Source: Rhodococcus opacus (GTDB lineage: Bacteria > Actinomycetota > Actinomycetes > Mycobacteriales > Mycobacteriaceae). Taken from it: a DNA stretch of 64,000 nucleotides. The notes below the pieces were generated by a model, which searched no databases, was not told where the DNA came from, and worked only from the letters and a program-made list of their open reading frames with translations. The stretch lies in NCBI RefSeq assembly GCF_012396235.1, contig NZ_JAAXPA010000017.1, positions 1-64,000 of the forward strand, given 5' to 3'. A program made the position numbers and the translations under genes. This document shows, piece after piece, positions 9,769-19,623 of this stretch. Numbering within the stretch: position 1 is the first letter of the stretch; each line of letters starts with the position of its first letter.

Positions 9769-9885
9769 ATGGCTGAAACACACGCCGCTGAAATCTTCGC
9801 GGATGTGGTCACAACTGCTCTGCGTGCCTGGTCGGCGAACTTGTCGAACACCACCACCACTCACCTCGAAACTTGTGCCGGCAAT
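9769..9885 (+). pseudogene. Orphan 5' end of an unidentified gene
   Basis: An ATG seven bases after AAGGAG opens a frame beginning MAETHAAEIFADVVTTALRA. The first 35-40 residues look like ordinary protein. Beyond about 9885 the frame simply runs antisense to the universal stress protein gene, so this looks like the beginning of a gene whose body was lost. I do not recognise the family. Confidence 0.35.
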
Positions 9886-9903
9886 GGGCCGCGGGCGGGG
9901 CGG

Positions 9904-10782
9904 CTATCGGACGATGAGGAGTGGGCGGTTGACCGAGTTCATCAGTGCCCTGGTGGCCGATCCCAACAGCATGCTCGCGAACCCGCCCCGCCCGCGGCTG
10001 CCGACGACGAGCAACTGCGCATTTTCGGCTTCCTCACGCAGGCCGTGTGCGGGTTCGTCCATGACGACGACCGGGCGTATCGTCACGTCCGGGTATTTCT
10101 CGGCATGGCCGGCGAGGTACTTCCACAACTGGGCTGTTTCGTCCTTGACGATCTGCACCCACACGGGGTCGCCGTCCTCGAAGGCGAAGGGGATGTTGAC
10201 GTCGGACCAGGCGTGGACGGCCACGAGTTCGGTCTGCCGCAATGCGGCTTCCTCGAATGCCATGGAGACAGCTGGTTCAGTGTGCGCGGATCCGTCGACG
10301 CCGACGACGACGGATCCTGCGAGCGCGTTGATGTCGGCGTCGGGCGCGGCGCGGATGACGGCGACGGGGCACTGTGCGTGGGTGGCGACGGCAGAGCTGA
10401 CCGAGCCCAGGAACATCCTTTCGATGATTCCTTGCCGGTTCGCCCCGACGACGACCATGCGCGCAGTTTTCGCATGCTCGAGAAGTTCACCGGCCGGTGT
10501 CTCGGTGCCGAGGACGGTGTGGATTTCGAGCGAGTGACCGGGTACCGCGTCGGCTGCGACCTCGGAAGCCCTGTCCAACCTCTTCTTGGCTTCGAGTTCC
10601 TCTTCTTCGAAGAAGCTGGCCGGAAGGCCGACGGGTGCGCCGTAGACGCCCGGACGGAGCATCGTGGTGAGCACCGTCAACGGAGAGTTCCGCAGTGCCG
10701 CTTCCTTCGCGGCCCACGATACTGCCTGCAGCGATGACGGTGATCCGTCTGTTCCGACGACGATCGGACGGTCGGCAGCCAT
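9904..10782 (-). CDS. Tandem universal stress protein (UspA superfamily)
   Basis: 292 residues with two Usp domains. Each begins with a VVGTDGS or VVGVDGS strand-loop and ends with the nucleotide-binding G-2x-G-9x-G(S/T) pattern (GANRQGIIERMFLGSVSS in domain 1; GSRGRGGFASMLLGSAT in domain 2), so ATP binding is expected. The start at 10782 is preferred over a start 20 residues upstream because AGGTAGG lies directly before it. Such two-domain proteins are common in hypoxia and stress regulons of mycobacteria and rhodococci. Confidence 0.9.
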   Translation of the reverse strand: MAADRPIVVGTDGSPSSLQAVSWAAKEAALRNSPLTVLTTMLRPGVYGAPVGLPASFFEEEELEAKKRLDRASEVAADAVPGHSLEIHTVLGTETPAGELLEHAKTARMVVVGANRQGIIERMFLGSVSSAVATHAQCPVAVIRAAPDADINALAGSVVVGVDGSAHTEPAVSMAFEEAALRQTELVAVHAWSDVNIPFAFEDGDPVWVQIVKDETAQLWKYLAGHAEKYPDVTIRPVVVMDEPAHGLREEAENAQLLVVGSRGRGGFASMLLGSATRALMNSVNRPLLIVR

Positions 10783-11009
10783 GTTGTTTCCTACCTTCTG
10801 GGCGGGTGGTGGCACGGTGGGAGGGCTTGTCCTGAGATCCATGGTCGTCGCCTTCGGGGCGGAGGTCCACCCGCGGCCTTGCCAGTCCCTACTCTTCCGA
10901 CGATGTCAACGGTGGCCGTTGTGCCCGCCCGAACGCGGCCCGCGCCGCGTTCGGCGAGGCGTACGCCACCTGCCACGCCGGCACCGAAACCCTGCTCCTG
11001 GCCTCCGCG

Positions 11010-12500
11010 GTGCTCCGCGACCGCGGTCCCCGCAAGATCGCCCCGACCGCGCATTGGCTGGCGGGCAAGGCGGCCGAACTCGACGGGCGGACCGCGGACG
11101 CCGAGCGGCACTACGAGCGGGCCGTGTCCGTGGACCCGAGCTGGGACGAGGCGCTCGAGGCTTTGGCCCGCTTCGCGTCCGATCGTGGTGACGCGGTGCG
11201 GGCGATCGGGCTGCTCGACCGGGTCGAGGGTGCGTATCGCGAACCCCTGTACGACCTGCTCCAGATGTTTCTTCCTGTCGACCGGCCGGACCTGGGGCGC
11301 AACGATCGGTGCTGGTGCGGATCCGGGCGCAAGTACAAGGCGTGCCACCTCGGCAAGGCCGAACACCCACTCGAGCAGCGGGCTGGGTGGCTGTACCAGA
11401 AGGCGGGCTCGTTCGCGCAGGGCATCGAGTGGCGACCGCTGCTGATCTCGCTTGCCCAGATTCGGTCCTCGCACGACGACGATCCGTTCGCGCTGTATCA
11501 CGCGCTCGACGACCCGCTGGTCGCGGATGTGGTGATGTTCGAATGCGGAGCCTTCGCGCGGTTCGTCGCCGAGCGCGGCGTGCTACTGCCCGCGGACGAA
11601 CTGCTCCTCGCGCAGCAGTGGTTGCTCGCCGAGCGGTCGGTGCACGAGGTGGAGGCGGTGCGTCCGGGCGAGGGGGTGACGCTTCGCGACGTGCGCACCG
11701 GCGACCGCCTGGAGGTCACCGAGGGGACCGCCAGCAGGCAGTTGCGGGCCGGCGACTTCTTCTGCGCCCGAGTCGTTCCCGCCGGTTCCACGATGCAGAT
11801 CTTCGGCGGCATCGAACCGATCGAGCCCGGACAGCGTGGTCGGCTGATCGAGTTGCTCGATTCGGAATCCACAGACCCCGAGGATCTCGTCGAGTTCCTC
11901 AGCGCTCGGTTCGCGCCGCCGCGGCTGGTCACCCCCGACGGGCACCCGATGGTGGCGTGCCGGGCCGTGTTCGAGGTGTCCGACACAGCCGGGATCCGAC
12001 GTAGGCTCAGTCGCCGCTTCGGCGCCGCCGACGCAGACCGGTGGACCTGGACCGAGCAGGGCAGCGTGCTCGGCGTGCTGAACCTGGCCCGGAACACCGA
12101 CCCCTGGGTGCTCGAGGTCGAGGCGATGAACGAGCCGCGGTTCGAGTCGCTGGTCGACGCCGTGGGCGCCGCCGATCCCGGGGCGAGACTGCGCGAGCAG
12201 ACCCGGACACCGGCAGCCGAGCTGATGGCTCAGGCTCAGGCTCAGGAAAACGTTCGGTCGACACACCCCGTCGACCCCGAGGATCCCGCGATCGCGACGG
12301 CACTCTACGAGCACATCCGCGGATACGAGCAACAGTGGCTCGACGACTCGATCCCCGCCCTCGGCGATCACACCCCGCGCGAGTGCGCCGCCGACCCCAC
12401 CCGCCGCGACGACCTGATCCGGCTGCTCGACTCCTTCCCGCAGGAGGAACGGCCGGGCGCGATGAGCGTACGGCGACTGCGGGAAGCATTAGGACTCTAG
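11010..12500 (+). CDS. SEC-C motif protein with TPR-like N-terminus
   Basis: 496 residues. An N-terminal helical repeat resembles a TPR (AERHYERAVSVDPSWDEALE), followed by the zinc-binding SEC-C motif NDRCWCGSGRKYKACH at about residues 92-107, then a long uncharacterised region. SEC-C motifs bind zinc and occur in SecA and many proteins of unknown role. The GTG start at 11010 is uncertain. The same frame is coding-like back to about 10935 (FGEAYATCHAGTETLLLAS) but has no start codon, while an ATG at 10903 lies one frame away. A small frameshift near 10935 is possible. Confidence 0.7.
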   Translation: MLRDRGPRKIAPTAHWLAGKAAELDGRTADAERHYERAVSVDPSWDEALEALARFASDRGDAVRAIGLLDRVEGAYREPLYDLLQMFLPVDRPDLGRNDRCWCGSGRKYKACHLGKAEHPLEQRAGWLYQKAGSFAQGIEWRPLLISLAQIRSSHDDDPFALYHALDDPLVADVVMFECGAFARFVAERGVLLPADELLLAQQWLLAERSVHEVEAVRPGEGVTLRDVRTGDRLEVTEGTASRQLRAGDFFCARVVPAGSTMQIFGGIEPIEPGQRGRLIELLDSESTDPEDLVEFLSARFAPPRLVTPDGHPMVACRAVFEVSDTAGIRRRLSRRFGAADADRWTWTEQGSVLGVLNLARNTDPWVLEVEAMNEPRFESLVDAVGAADPGARLREQTRTPAAELMAQAQAQENVRSTHPVDPEDPAIATALYEHIRGYEQQWLDDSIPALGDHTPRECAADPTRRDDLIRLLDSFPQEERPGAMSVRRLREALGL

Positions 12501-13392
12501 GCTTCCGGCTGCCGCCCACGCACCGAACCCGGCGACGTCGTTGCCCAAAGGTGACGACCGTGGCCCGCTGCTCGAGGGAGGGCGAGTGCGGTGGGCGTCG
12601 TTGAGCGGGTTTTCCGCCCGTGCCCGTGCGTGTCCACCGGGTTCGTAGCGCAGCGAGGTGTCCGACTCGGATACCGGCACGACCGCGGACGGATGACCCA
12701 ACCAGGCTTCAGGCGGCGTCGAGAGCCTGCTCGACGGACAAGGCGTTCGCCGAGTTCTAGTCCGAAGTAGGGGCCCACGATTTCCAATCGAACGCCAGGG
12801 TGGCTGGCACGGTAGAGGCGGGTGATATCGAGTAACTCGTGATAGGACGTCGGCGGAGTACGGCGGCATGAACATGTCGGTCACCGAGGACGCACGCCTG
12901 TGCTTCGTGCCAATGTCCGCGCGGCACATCCATTCACCTCAAACAGGCCCACGCCTTCCGCACCGCTTTCGACCCGACCGGAACCGCGGAAATCTGGCAG
13001 GTCGAGACCGCTCACACCGGATTCCGAGCAAACGTGGAGCTGCTCCGCACGCACGGCACCGCCCTGGTGACCTCGTATCACGCCCACTGCCTTTGGTCGC
13101 AGCGCAGCCCGGAGCACGAGGTACCGGTGACGTGGGAGATCCTGCTCCCCCACCGGTCCACGTCCTCGAGCCGGCCGAGCCCCCGGTCACCGTCCCCCTC
13201 GAACCGGAATACCCGTAGCCGAAGCAACCGTTGAGTCCCTGGTGCCCGGTGCCTGTCGCCGCGAGGAGGCGCTTCCATATGCTTGGTGGTGCGCACGCCG
13301 TTCTCCGCAACATGGATGTATGACGTGCGTCTCATCCCGCCCGGCGTCCGACCCACGAGCACGCCAATGAGCCAGAAAGCCAGAGGAACGCA
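12501..13392. other. Long intergenic stretch with a possible ORF remnant
   Basis: No recognisable gene. The plus-strand frame from about 12932 to 13234 reads like protein (AHAFRTAFDPTGTAEIWQVE, then GTALVTSYHAHCLW and EVPVTWEILLPH). It lacks a credible start and decays into Ser/Pro/Arg at its end, so it may be the relic of an unidentified gene. The rest shows no structure I can support. Confidence 0.3.
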
Positions 13393-14856
13393 GTGAGCAC
13401 AACGGAACTGACGCAGTGGAACTCCGAGGAAGCTCTCGCGGAAGCGATGATCCCGATCATCGGCGGTCTGCACCGCAGGCATTCGGTGACCATTCTGCTG
13501 CACAGTCGCTCGCTGGTGAACAAATCGGTCATCAAGATCCTGCGGACCCATCGCTTCGCCCGACAGATCCGTGGCGACGAGCTCTCCGTCGAGGAGACGT
13601 TCCCCTTCCTCGAGGCGCTGACCGGACTCGATCTGCGGCCGTCGAAGATCGACCTCGGCCTGTTGGTGACCGCCTACCACGCCCACGGTGGCGGAGCGCC
13701 GATCCCCGAGTTCGTCGCGGAGAGCCTCGCCGACCTGGTCGGTGGTGCCCAGACGAGCCCCGCGCAGCCCCAGGATGTCGTCCTCTACGGATTCGGGCGT
13801 ATCGGTCGACTCGTCGCGCGGCTGCTCATCGAGAAGGCCGGTTCGGGTAACGGCCTGAACCTGCGTGCCGTGGTCGTCAGGAAGGGCGGCAAGGACGACC
13901 TGGTCAAGCGTGCGTCACTGCTGCGCCGCGACTCCGTCCACGGTCAGTTCAACGGCACGATCAAGGTCGACGAGAAGAACAACGCCCTCATCGCCAACGG
14001 CAACGTCATCAAGTTCATTCACAGCAACGACCCGACAAGTGTCGATTACACCGAGTACGGCATCGACAATGCGATCCTGATCGACAACACCGGCATCTGG
14101 CGTGACCGCCACGGGCTGTCACAGCACCTCCGCCCTGGTGTGGCGAAGGTGGTGTTGACCGCGCCCGGCAAGGGTGACGTCCCCAACATCGTGCACGGCG
14201 TCAATCACCGCGACGTCGATCCGAACGAACGCATCGTGTCGTGCGCGTCCTGCACCACGAACGCCATCGTCCCGCCGCTGAAGACCATGGACGACGAGTT
14301 CGGCGTCGTGCGGGGCCACGTCGAGACTGTGCACTCGTTCACCAACGACCAGAACCTGCTGGACAACTACCACAAGGCCGACCGGCGTGGCCGATCGGCG
14401 CCGTTCAACCTCGTCCTCACCGAGACGGGTGCGGCCTCCGCGATTGCGAAGGCCCTTCCCGACCTGAAGGCCAAGATCACCGGCAATTCGATCCGCGTGC
14501 CAACGCCGGACGTGTCCGTCGCGATCCTCAACCTTCAGCTCAGTCGCGAGGCCACCAAAGATGAAGTATTGGAGCACCTTCGCCAGGAATCACTCACCGG
14601 ATCGTTGAGCCGGAACCTCGACTACACCGCGGCAACCGACGCCGTGTCGAGTGACTTCATCGGCTCGCGTGCGGCATGCATCGTCGACGCGAACGCCGCG
14701 ATCGTCGACGGCGACACCGCCATCCTGTACGTCTGGTACGACAACGAGTTCGGCTACTCCTGCCAGGTGGTTCGCACCGTCCAGTACCTCTCGGGCGTGG
14801 AGTACCCCATCTACCCGGCGGTCGACGCGGCCGCTGCCACTGAAGCGATCGCCTAA
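13393..14856 (+). CDS. gap2: Glyceraldehyde-3-phosphate dehydrogenase, long form
   Basis: 487 residues. The NAD-binding GFGRIGR lies at 133-139 and the active-site SCASCTTN at 283-290, with Cys287 the probable nucleophile. It ends with the conserved WYDNEFGYSCQVVRTVQYL region. It oxidises glyceraldehyde 3-phosphate to 1,3-bisphosphoglycerate. Ordinary GAPDH is about 335 residues. The extra 127 N-terminal residues, with helical acidic and basic segments, mark the long actinobacterial subtype found beside a normal gap gene in rhodococci. GTG start with GAGGAA upstream. The symbol follows usage for the second copy. Confidence 0.9.
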   Translation: MSTTELTQWNSEEALAEAMIPIIGGLHRRHSVTILLHSRSLVNKSVIKILRTHRFARQIRGDELSVEETFPFLEALTGLDLRPSKIDLGLLVTAYHAHGGGAPIPEFVAESLADLVGGAQTSPAQPQDVVLYGFGRIGRLVARLLIEKAGSGNGLNLRAVVVRKGGKDDLVKRASLLRRDSVHGQFNGTIKVDEKNNALIANGNVIKFIHSNDPTSVDYTEYGIDNAILIDNTGIWRDRHGLSQHLRPGVAKVVLTAPGKGDVPNIVHGVNHRDVDPNERIVSCASCTTNAIVPPLKTMDDEFGVVRGHVETVHSFTNDQNLLDNYHKADRRGRSAPFNLVLTETGAASAIAKALPDLKAKITGNSIRVPTPDVSVAILNLQLSREATKDEVLEHLRQESLTGSLSRNLDYTAATDAVSSDFIGSRAACIVDANAAIVDGDTAILYVWYDNEFGYSCQVVRTVQYLSGVEYPIYPAVDAAAATEAIA

Positions 14857-15228
14857 AGGCGTGAGCGCGCTCGGCCACTTCAGAAGCACAGGCGCTCGCC
14901 CGGTATGCGCGGACGGAAATCAGCTCGGATCCCACGGCGATCGTTGAAGACGGTTGAGCTCATCGAGAACCTGATCAACGGCAGTGGTCGGGATACGGAA
15001 ATCGTCGCCCTCCGACCCAGGGGGTCACGTACGAAGGCGAGCATGGCGAGTTCACGCTCGAGGTCGGCTGCGGTTCGGTCACTCACGGCCTCATCCTGCC
15101 CGTCGCGGGTGGTGATCAGTTGTGCTAGCGGGGTGGTGTCGAGACGAGCGCCGCGGTGCTCGCGGTGACGAGGTGGGTGTTCGACCGCGTCCTCGACACA
15201 ACGCCGGGTCCCGGGTCGCAGCCGACCG
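14857..15228. other. Intergenic stretch with a relic of a small conserved ORF
   Basis: The only structured part is 15034-15118, which on the minus strand encodes DGQDEAVSDRTAADLERELA and MLAFV. A diverged copy of the same peptide lies at 36180-36275. The downstream reading frame continues to about 14880 without family resemblance. Confidence 0.35.
15034..15118 (-). repeat. Copy 1 of a dispersed small-ORF repeat
   Basis: This segment and 36198-36275 share most bases and encode nearly the same peptide (GQDEAVSDRTAADLERELAM here, GQDEAVGDRTAADLECGLAM there). Conservation at the protein level suggests a small gene that was duplicated and then decayed. Confidence 0.5.
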
Positions 15229-15696
15229 TCAGAGGGTCCCTTCGACGTACGACGCCAGGTTCGCCAGCGAGGAGGCGATCCCGGCCTCGTGTACCGCTTG
15301 GTCGATGCCGGCTGGCACGTCGGTAGCGGTGACGGTCACCTCGGTCCCGTCCCCGGCGGCCGCGAGGTGCCAGGTCATCGTCATGGTGCCCGCGTACAAC
15401 GGGTCGTCAGATTCGAATACCGCCCGCTGCACCACGCGCTCCGGCGGCACCAGGTCGGCGAATCCGACATCGACGACATCCGTCGCATCCGATGTCTTTC
15501 CGGGGCTGCCGGCGGGGTTCAGGTAGGTCAGGACCATCCGGAACCCGCCACCAGGCCGGGGATCCCACCGCTCGACCCGCCCGCGCATGCCCTCCGGCGG
15601 CAACCAGGCCTCGAGGGACTCCCGGTCGAGGAGGGCGCCGTAGACAGTCGCCGGTGGTGCCGCGATCACCCTGCTGGCGCGGTCGGTCCTGTCCAT
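15229..15696 (-). CDS. SRPBCC (AHSA1-like) protein
   Basis: 155 residues of the START/AHSA1 superfamily. It opens with ASRVIAAPPATVYGALLD, then the characteristic LEAWLPPEGM, a central WDPRPGGGFRM strand, and a C-terminal amphipathic helix (VPAGIDQAVHEAGIASSLANL). These proteins bind hydrophobic ligands; the ligand here is unknown. It is monocistronic and divergent from nothing obvious. Confidence 0.8.
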   Translation of the reverse strand: MDRTDRASRVIAAPPATVYGALLDRESLEAWLPPEGMRGRVERWDPRPGGGFRMVLTYLNPAGSPGKTSDATDVVDVGFADLVPPERVVQRAVFESDDPLYAGTMTMTWHLAAAGDGTEVTVTATDVPAGIDQAVHEAGIASSLANLASYVEGTL

Positions 15697-15865
15697 CGCC
15701 CGATTGTAGAGCCGAGGAGATTCATGGGTGGGCCCACAATCTCAACGGTGTCACCTATCGAGGGACGGGTGATGCCCCGCCCCCACCGCGAGGGTGCTCA
15801 CCTGTTCTCGACCGGCCGCGCACCGTTCCTGCGCCCGGTTTGAGGGTCGTGTACCGCGGGTGAGG

Positions 15866-16466
15866 TCACCGGGCGCCAGCGCCCACGGCCGGGGCCCGGG
15901 TCAGCACCCGAGCCAGCGCCACCGTGGCCGTCAGCACCGCGGCCACCACCGCGATAACGCACACGAACGTCACAGGGACAGTGGAATACCCGAACATCCC
16001 AGCGGCCCCCAACACCCGCGGCCGTCGCCGTCAACGCACCGACCGGCAGCAACACCGCAAGCCTCCGCACGGTCGCCGCGCGCCGATCATCGCCCGCCGA
16101 TGCCAACACCCACCACACACCCAGCAATGCGCACCCGTACGCCAGCACCGCACTACCGGCATAGAGCACCAACACCGAGGCCCACTCCACCGCGATGCCC
16201 ACAGTGGCCGTGAACACGACATATAACAACACCAGCATCGGCGACAACCCCACGGTGACACCAACCAGGGCCGCGGCGACGGTCCGGCCGAGCAGGAAGG
16301 TGCGCCGACGACGGCGTTCATCAACGCTCGCCTCGTCCCGCGCCACCCGCCACCCGGACAGCCACAGCACCACCCCGCAACCGGCGTCGGATCGTCCGGT
16401 CTGCGTCGCCGAAGTTGTCACCCGTTTCTGCGAGTAGGTGCCCGGACCGCCGAAGTATCTCGACAA
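15866..16466 (-). pseudogene. Small membrane protein, frameshifted
   Basis: From about 16340 the minus strand encodes three hydrophobic helices (VAAALVGVTVGLSPMLVLLYV; VEWASVLVLYAGSAVLAYG; the segment ending LLGVWWVLASAG) and the start of a fourth (RLAVLLPVGALTATAAGV). Near 16015 the frame changes. The other frame continues with GAAGMFGYSTVPVTFVCVIA and reaches a stop at 15866. A one-base loss in the C-rich run there explains both halves. The start codon is uncertain. No family recognised. Confidence 0.5.
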
Positions 16467-16575
16467 CCCGGAGTCGTGTCCCGAGAACTCGCTCCTACAA
16501 ATTGATCGTCACAAAGCGATCCGTGTGGCTACCGCAGCTGCGGGGAGATCTTCGGCGCTGTCCGCCGGTCGACCC

Positions 16576-16614
16576 AATTCTATGACCCACGGCCGGGCTT
16601 AATTCTGTGACCCA
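16576..16614. repeat. Two short direct repeats resembling IS terminal repeats
   Basis: AATTCTATGACCCA (16576-16589) and AATTCTGTGACCCA (16601-16614) are spaced 25 bases apart. On the minus strand they read TGGGTCACAGAATT. This is the kind of repeated terminal sequence seen at ends of IS21-like elements. No transposase gene is attached. The flanking 16467-16861 stretch has no gene I can support. Confidence 0.35.
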
Positions 16615-16861
16615 GGCACTCCCCTGCCGGCGGATCTTGAACCGCGTAAGCGCGGCCTTCCCAAGGAACAATTGGGTGCTACCCCAAGAAACAGACGCTT
16701 CACGGACACCAATGCGACCAAGGATCTCGCTCGGCGAGCAGCCACAATGTGTCAACGGGAGGTCTTCCTCAGCGCTTGCGGTGAGGCGTGCGGAAGTCTC
16801 GGCGGTCATGGCAAGTTGCCTCCGCACGTAGGTGGTCATGCCGCCTGCACTGATCCAGGCT

Positions 16862-17509
16862 CTATCGACTCTTCTGACTCGTGAGACCGTTGATGAGTAG
16901 GTGTGCGATTCTCTGGGCAAGGTCGTGGATCTGCTCGACTGATTGTCCCGGACGCGGTTGGAACCAGGTGTCGATGGCGTTGAGGCTGCTCAGAAGAACT
17001 CGAGTGGCGAGTTTCGGGTCCTCGATCCGCAGGCTGGAGTCCGCCATTCCGTCGGCGACCACTTTGCGGAACATCTGCTCGTACTCGTCGCGAATCCTGT
17101 TGAGTGCATCCAGTTCGTCGCGCTGCCGCTGTTTGAGAGCTGAGGTGCCGTGGCCAGGAATCCCTTGGTGGATTGTGTTGTGATATCGCAGGTCGATCAT
17201 CAAGTTCTCAGCGTGCGCCACCGACATGGCAACCAGGCGGTCCCGTCCTGTGCCCGGTCCTGTCGACAGCGGCTCGACGGCTTCGCACACTTTCCGCATG
17301 CCTTCCTCGTACACGGCGAGGTAGATATCGAACTTCGAACGGAAGTAGTAGTAAACGCGTCCCTTGGTGGCACCGATCGCGTCGGCGATGTCGTCGATGG
17401 TGGTGCGGTCGAAGCCCTGGCGTTGGAAGACGTCGGCGGCCGCGTCCAGGATCATCGTCCGGGCCGCGTCATACGCGGCCGGGTCGACGCCGAATCGTTC
17501 GGTGGTCAT
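16862..17509 (-). CDS. TetR-family repressor of the thiolase-SDR-ligase operon
   Basis: 215 residues. The N-terminal TetR helix-turn-helix is clear (TTIDDIADAIGATKGRVYYY, then FRSKFDIYLAVYEEGM), followed by a ligand domain of the TetR_C_33-like kind with LMIDLRYHNTIHQG. It is the last gene in the direction of the catabolic operon, 103 bases after the thiolase stop, with a hairpin between. The effector is probably a CoA thioester or the acid degraded by the operon (inference). Confidence 0.85.
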   Translation of the reverse strand: MTTERFGVDPAAYDAARTMILDAAADVFQRQGFDRTTIDDIADAIGATKGRVYYYFRSKFDIYLAVYEEGMRKVCEAVEPLSTGPGTGRDRLVAMSVAHAENLMIDLRYHNTIHQGIPGHGTSALKQRQRDELDALNRIRDEYEQMFRKVVADGMADSSLRIEDPKLATRVLLSSLNAIDTWFQPRPGQSVEQIHDLAQRIAHLLINGLTSQKSR

Positions 17510-17559
17510 GCGCCCTTCCCGAGTCCTTGCCGTTCCCGGCTGATATCGAACGCAGCATA

Positions 17560-17586
17560 GCCGTGTCGGTGAGACGCGGACACGGC
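17560..17586. terminator. Hairpin between thiolase and TetR genes
   Basis: GCCGTGTC (17560-17567) and GACACGGC (17579-17586) form an 8-bp perfect stem with an 11-base loop. It lies after the thiolase stop and before the TetR start. It has no T-run. Confidence 0.4.
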
Positions 17587-17612
17587 CATGCGCGTGCTTC
17601 GAGGTGCGACGA

Positions 17613-18803
17613 TCAGAGCTCGAACAGCCCCGCGGCGCCCATACCGCCGCCGACGCACATCGTGACCACGACGTACTTGGCCGAGCGGCGACGTCCCTCG
17701 CGCAGTGCGTGGCCGACCATGCGGGCGCCGCTCATGCCGTAGGGATGACCAATCGCGATGGCACCGCCGTTGACGTTGTACTTCGCCGGGTCGATGCCCA
17801 GCTTGTCACGGCAGTACAACGCCTGCGAGGCGAAGGCCTCGTTGAGCTCCCACAGGTCGATGTCGTCGACGCGCAGCCCGTGCCGCTCCAACAGCGTCGG
17901 GATGGCGAACACCGGCCCGATGCCCATTTCGTCCGGCGCACAGCCGGCGACCGCGATACCGCGGTAGGTGCCGAGCGGCTCGAGGCCGCGCTGAGCAGCC
18001 TCGGCGGCCTCCATCAGCACCACCGCCGCGCTGCCGTCGGATAGCTGCGAGGCGTTGCCCGCCGAGATCGTCGCAGGGTGACCGGGCCGGTCCGAGAGGA
18101 CCGCGCGCAGCGAGGCCAGCCCGTCGGCTGTGGTCGAGGGGCGGTTGCCCTCGTCGAGGGCAAGGCTGAATTCCTCGGCGACCGGCGCGCCGTCGGCCCC
18201 GGCGACCTGCTTGGTGCCGGCGAAGGGCACGATTTCGTCGTCGAACAGTCCGGCCTGTTGGGCGGCTGCGGTTCGCCGCTGCGATTCGAGGGCGTACTCG
18301 TCCTGTGCCTCCCGCGAAATGCCGTAGCGTTCGGCCACGTTCTCGGCCGTCTCGAGCATCGAGATATACACGTCGCGGCCGTGTTCGACCAGCCACGGGT
18401 CCTGGGCCCGGAAGGTGTTGCGGTGGTCGTTCTGCACCAGGCTGATCGACTCCACGCCGCCGCCGACGGCGATCTGTAAGCCATCGGTCACGATCTCCTT
18501 GGCCGCGGTGGCGATCGCCATCAGGCCGGATGCGCACTGACGGTCGACGCTCATTCCGGGCACCGTCACCGGAAGTCCGGCCCGCAGGGCGGCCTGCCGG
18601 GCCACGTTGTATCCGGTGGAACCTTCCTGCATGGCGCAGCCGAGGATCACGTCCTCGATCTCGCCCGGCTCCAAGCCCGCACGCGCTATCGCGGCGGCGA
18701 TGGCGTGCGCCGCCAGCGCCGGACCCGGGGTGTCGTTGAAGACGCCCTTGTAGGCCCGGCCGATCGGGGTCCGGGCGGTGGACACTACTACTGCTTCACG
18801 CAT
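17613..18803 (-). CDS. Acetyl-CoA acyltransferase (thiolase II type)
   Basis: 396 residues, full length. The acyl-accepting Cys90 lies in [10 protein letters not shown]. The [16 protein letters not shown] block carries the catalytic His, and [14 protein letters not shown] at the C-terminus carries the second Cys. It cleaves 3-ketoacyl-CoA with free CoA. The start overlaps the end of the preceding SDR gene by 8 bases, so the two are translationally coupled. Within this operon it would perform the last step of chain shortening. Confidence 0.92.
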   Translation of the reverse strand: MREAVVVSTARTPIGRAYKGVFNDTPGPALAAHAIAAAIARAGLEPGEIEDVILGCAMQEGSTGYNVARQAALRAGLPVTVPGMSVDRQCASGLMAIATAAKEIVTDGLQIAVGGGVESISLVQNDHRNTFRAQDPWLVEHGRDVYISMLETAENVAERYGISREAQDEYALESQRRTAAAQQAGLFDDEIVPFAGTKQVAGADGAPVAEEFSLALDEGNRPSTTADGLASLRAVLSDRPGHPATISAGNASQLSDGSAAVVLMEAAEAAQRGLEPLGTYRGIAVAGCAPDEMGIGPVFAIPTLLERHGLRVDDIDLWELNEAFASQALYCRDKLGIDPAKYNVNGGAIAIGHPYGMSGARMVGHALREGRRRSAKYVVVTMCVGGGMGAAGLFEL

Positions 18804-19623
18804 GGATCACGCCTCCTTGGCGGATGGGGTCGAACAGGGCGACGGACATCGTCGAGGTCAGGCCGCCGTCGAGTGGAATGACGGTGCCGGTGATGAACGA
18901 GCTCGCGGGGGACAGCAGGAAGGTCACCAGGCCGGTGATGTCTTCCGGGCGGCCGATCCGTTTGAGCGGGTTGGCGCCCTCGAGCTCGTCGCCGCGCTCG
19001 TCGAGCACAAACTGCATCATCTTGGTCGGGAACGGTCCCGGCGCGATCGCATTGACCAGGATCGACGGTGCCAGGTTGGCCGCCATGTGCCGGGTCAGGT
19101 GATGGATCGCCGCCTTGGCCGCCGAGTACGAGTAGTTCTCGTAGTTCGGGACCGCGAGGCCGTCGATCGAGCCGATGTTGATGATGCGGGCCGGGCCGCC
19201 GTCGGCGCTCGCGCCGGCCTCGAGCAGTGGGCGGGCCAGCTTGGCCAAGGTGAACGGGGTCTTGACGTTCACCCCGAGCACCTTGTCCCAGGCCGCGTCG
19301 GGGAACTCGTCGAAGGGTGCACCCCAGGTGGCGCCGGCATTGTTGACCAGTGCGTCGAGGCGGTCGGTCCGCTCGGCTACCGCGTCGATCAGGTCCCGGC
19401 AGCCTTGCTCGGTGCCTATGTCGGCGGCGATCGCGTGCACCTCACCGAGTTCGGACAGCTTCTCGGTGGCGTCGGCGGCGGCCTGCGGCTTGCGGGTGGA
19501 GAGCAAAACGGTGGCGCCGGCGCGCAGCAGGCCCTCCGCGATCATCAAACCGATGCCGCGGGCGCCACCGGTGACCAGGACCTTATTACCGGCGATGTCG
19601 AACAGTTCGGACGTTCTCATCAT
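18796..19623 (-). CDS. SDR-family oxidoreductase (RhlG/FabG-like)
   Basis: 275 residues of a classical short-chain dehydrogenase. The cofactor loop TGGARGIG lies at 18-25, followed by NNAG, the Ser in NIGS, and YSYSAAKAA with the catalytic Tyr and Lys. The Arg in STRKP after strand 2 suggests NADP(H). In this operon it is a candidate 3-hydroxyacyl-CoA dehydrogenase or a reductase of a cyclic intermediate. A 4-base ATGA overlap joins it to the ligase gene upstream. Confidence 0.88.
   Translation of the reverse strand: MMRTSELFDIAGNKVLVTGGARGIGLMIAEGLLRAGATVLLSTRKPQAAADATEKLSELGEVHAIAADIGTEQGCRDLIDAVAERTDRLDALVNNAGATWGAPFDEFPDAAWDKVLGVNVKTPFTLAKLARPLLEAGASADGGPARIINIGSIDGLAVPNYENYSYSAAKAAIHHLTRHMAANLAPSILVNAIAPGPFPTKMMQFVLDERGDELEGANPLKRIGRPEDITGLVTFLLSPASSFITGTVIPLDGGLTSTMSVALFDPIRQGGVIHA

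Noticed and set aside
16495..16920. 141-residue minus-strand frame between the membrane pseudogene and the TetR gene.
   Set aside because: It overlaps the TetR stop region and IS-like repeats, its composition changes along its length, and no motif is visible.
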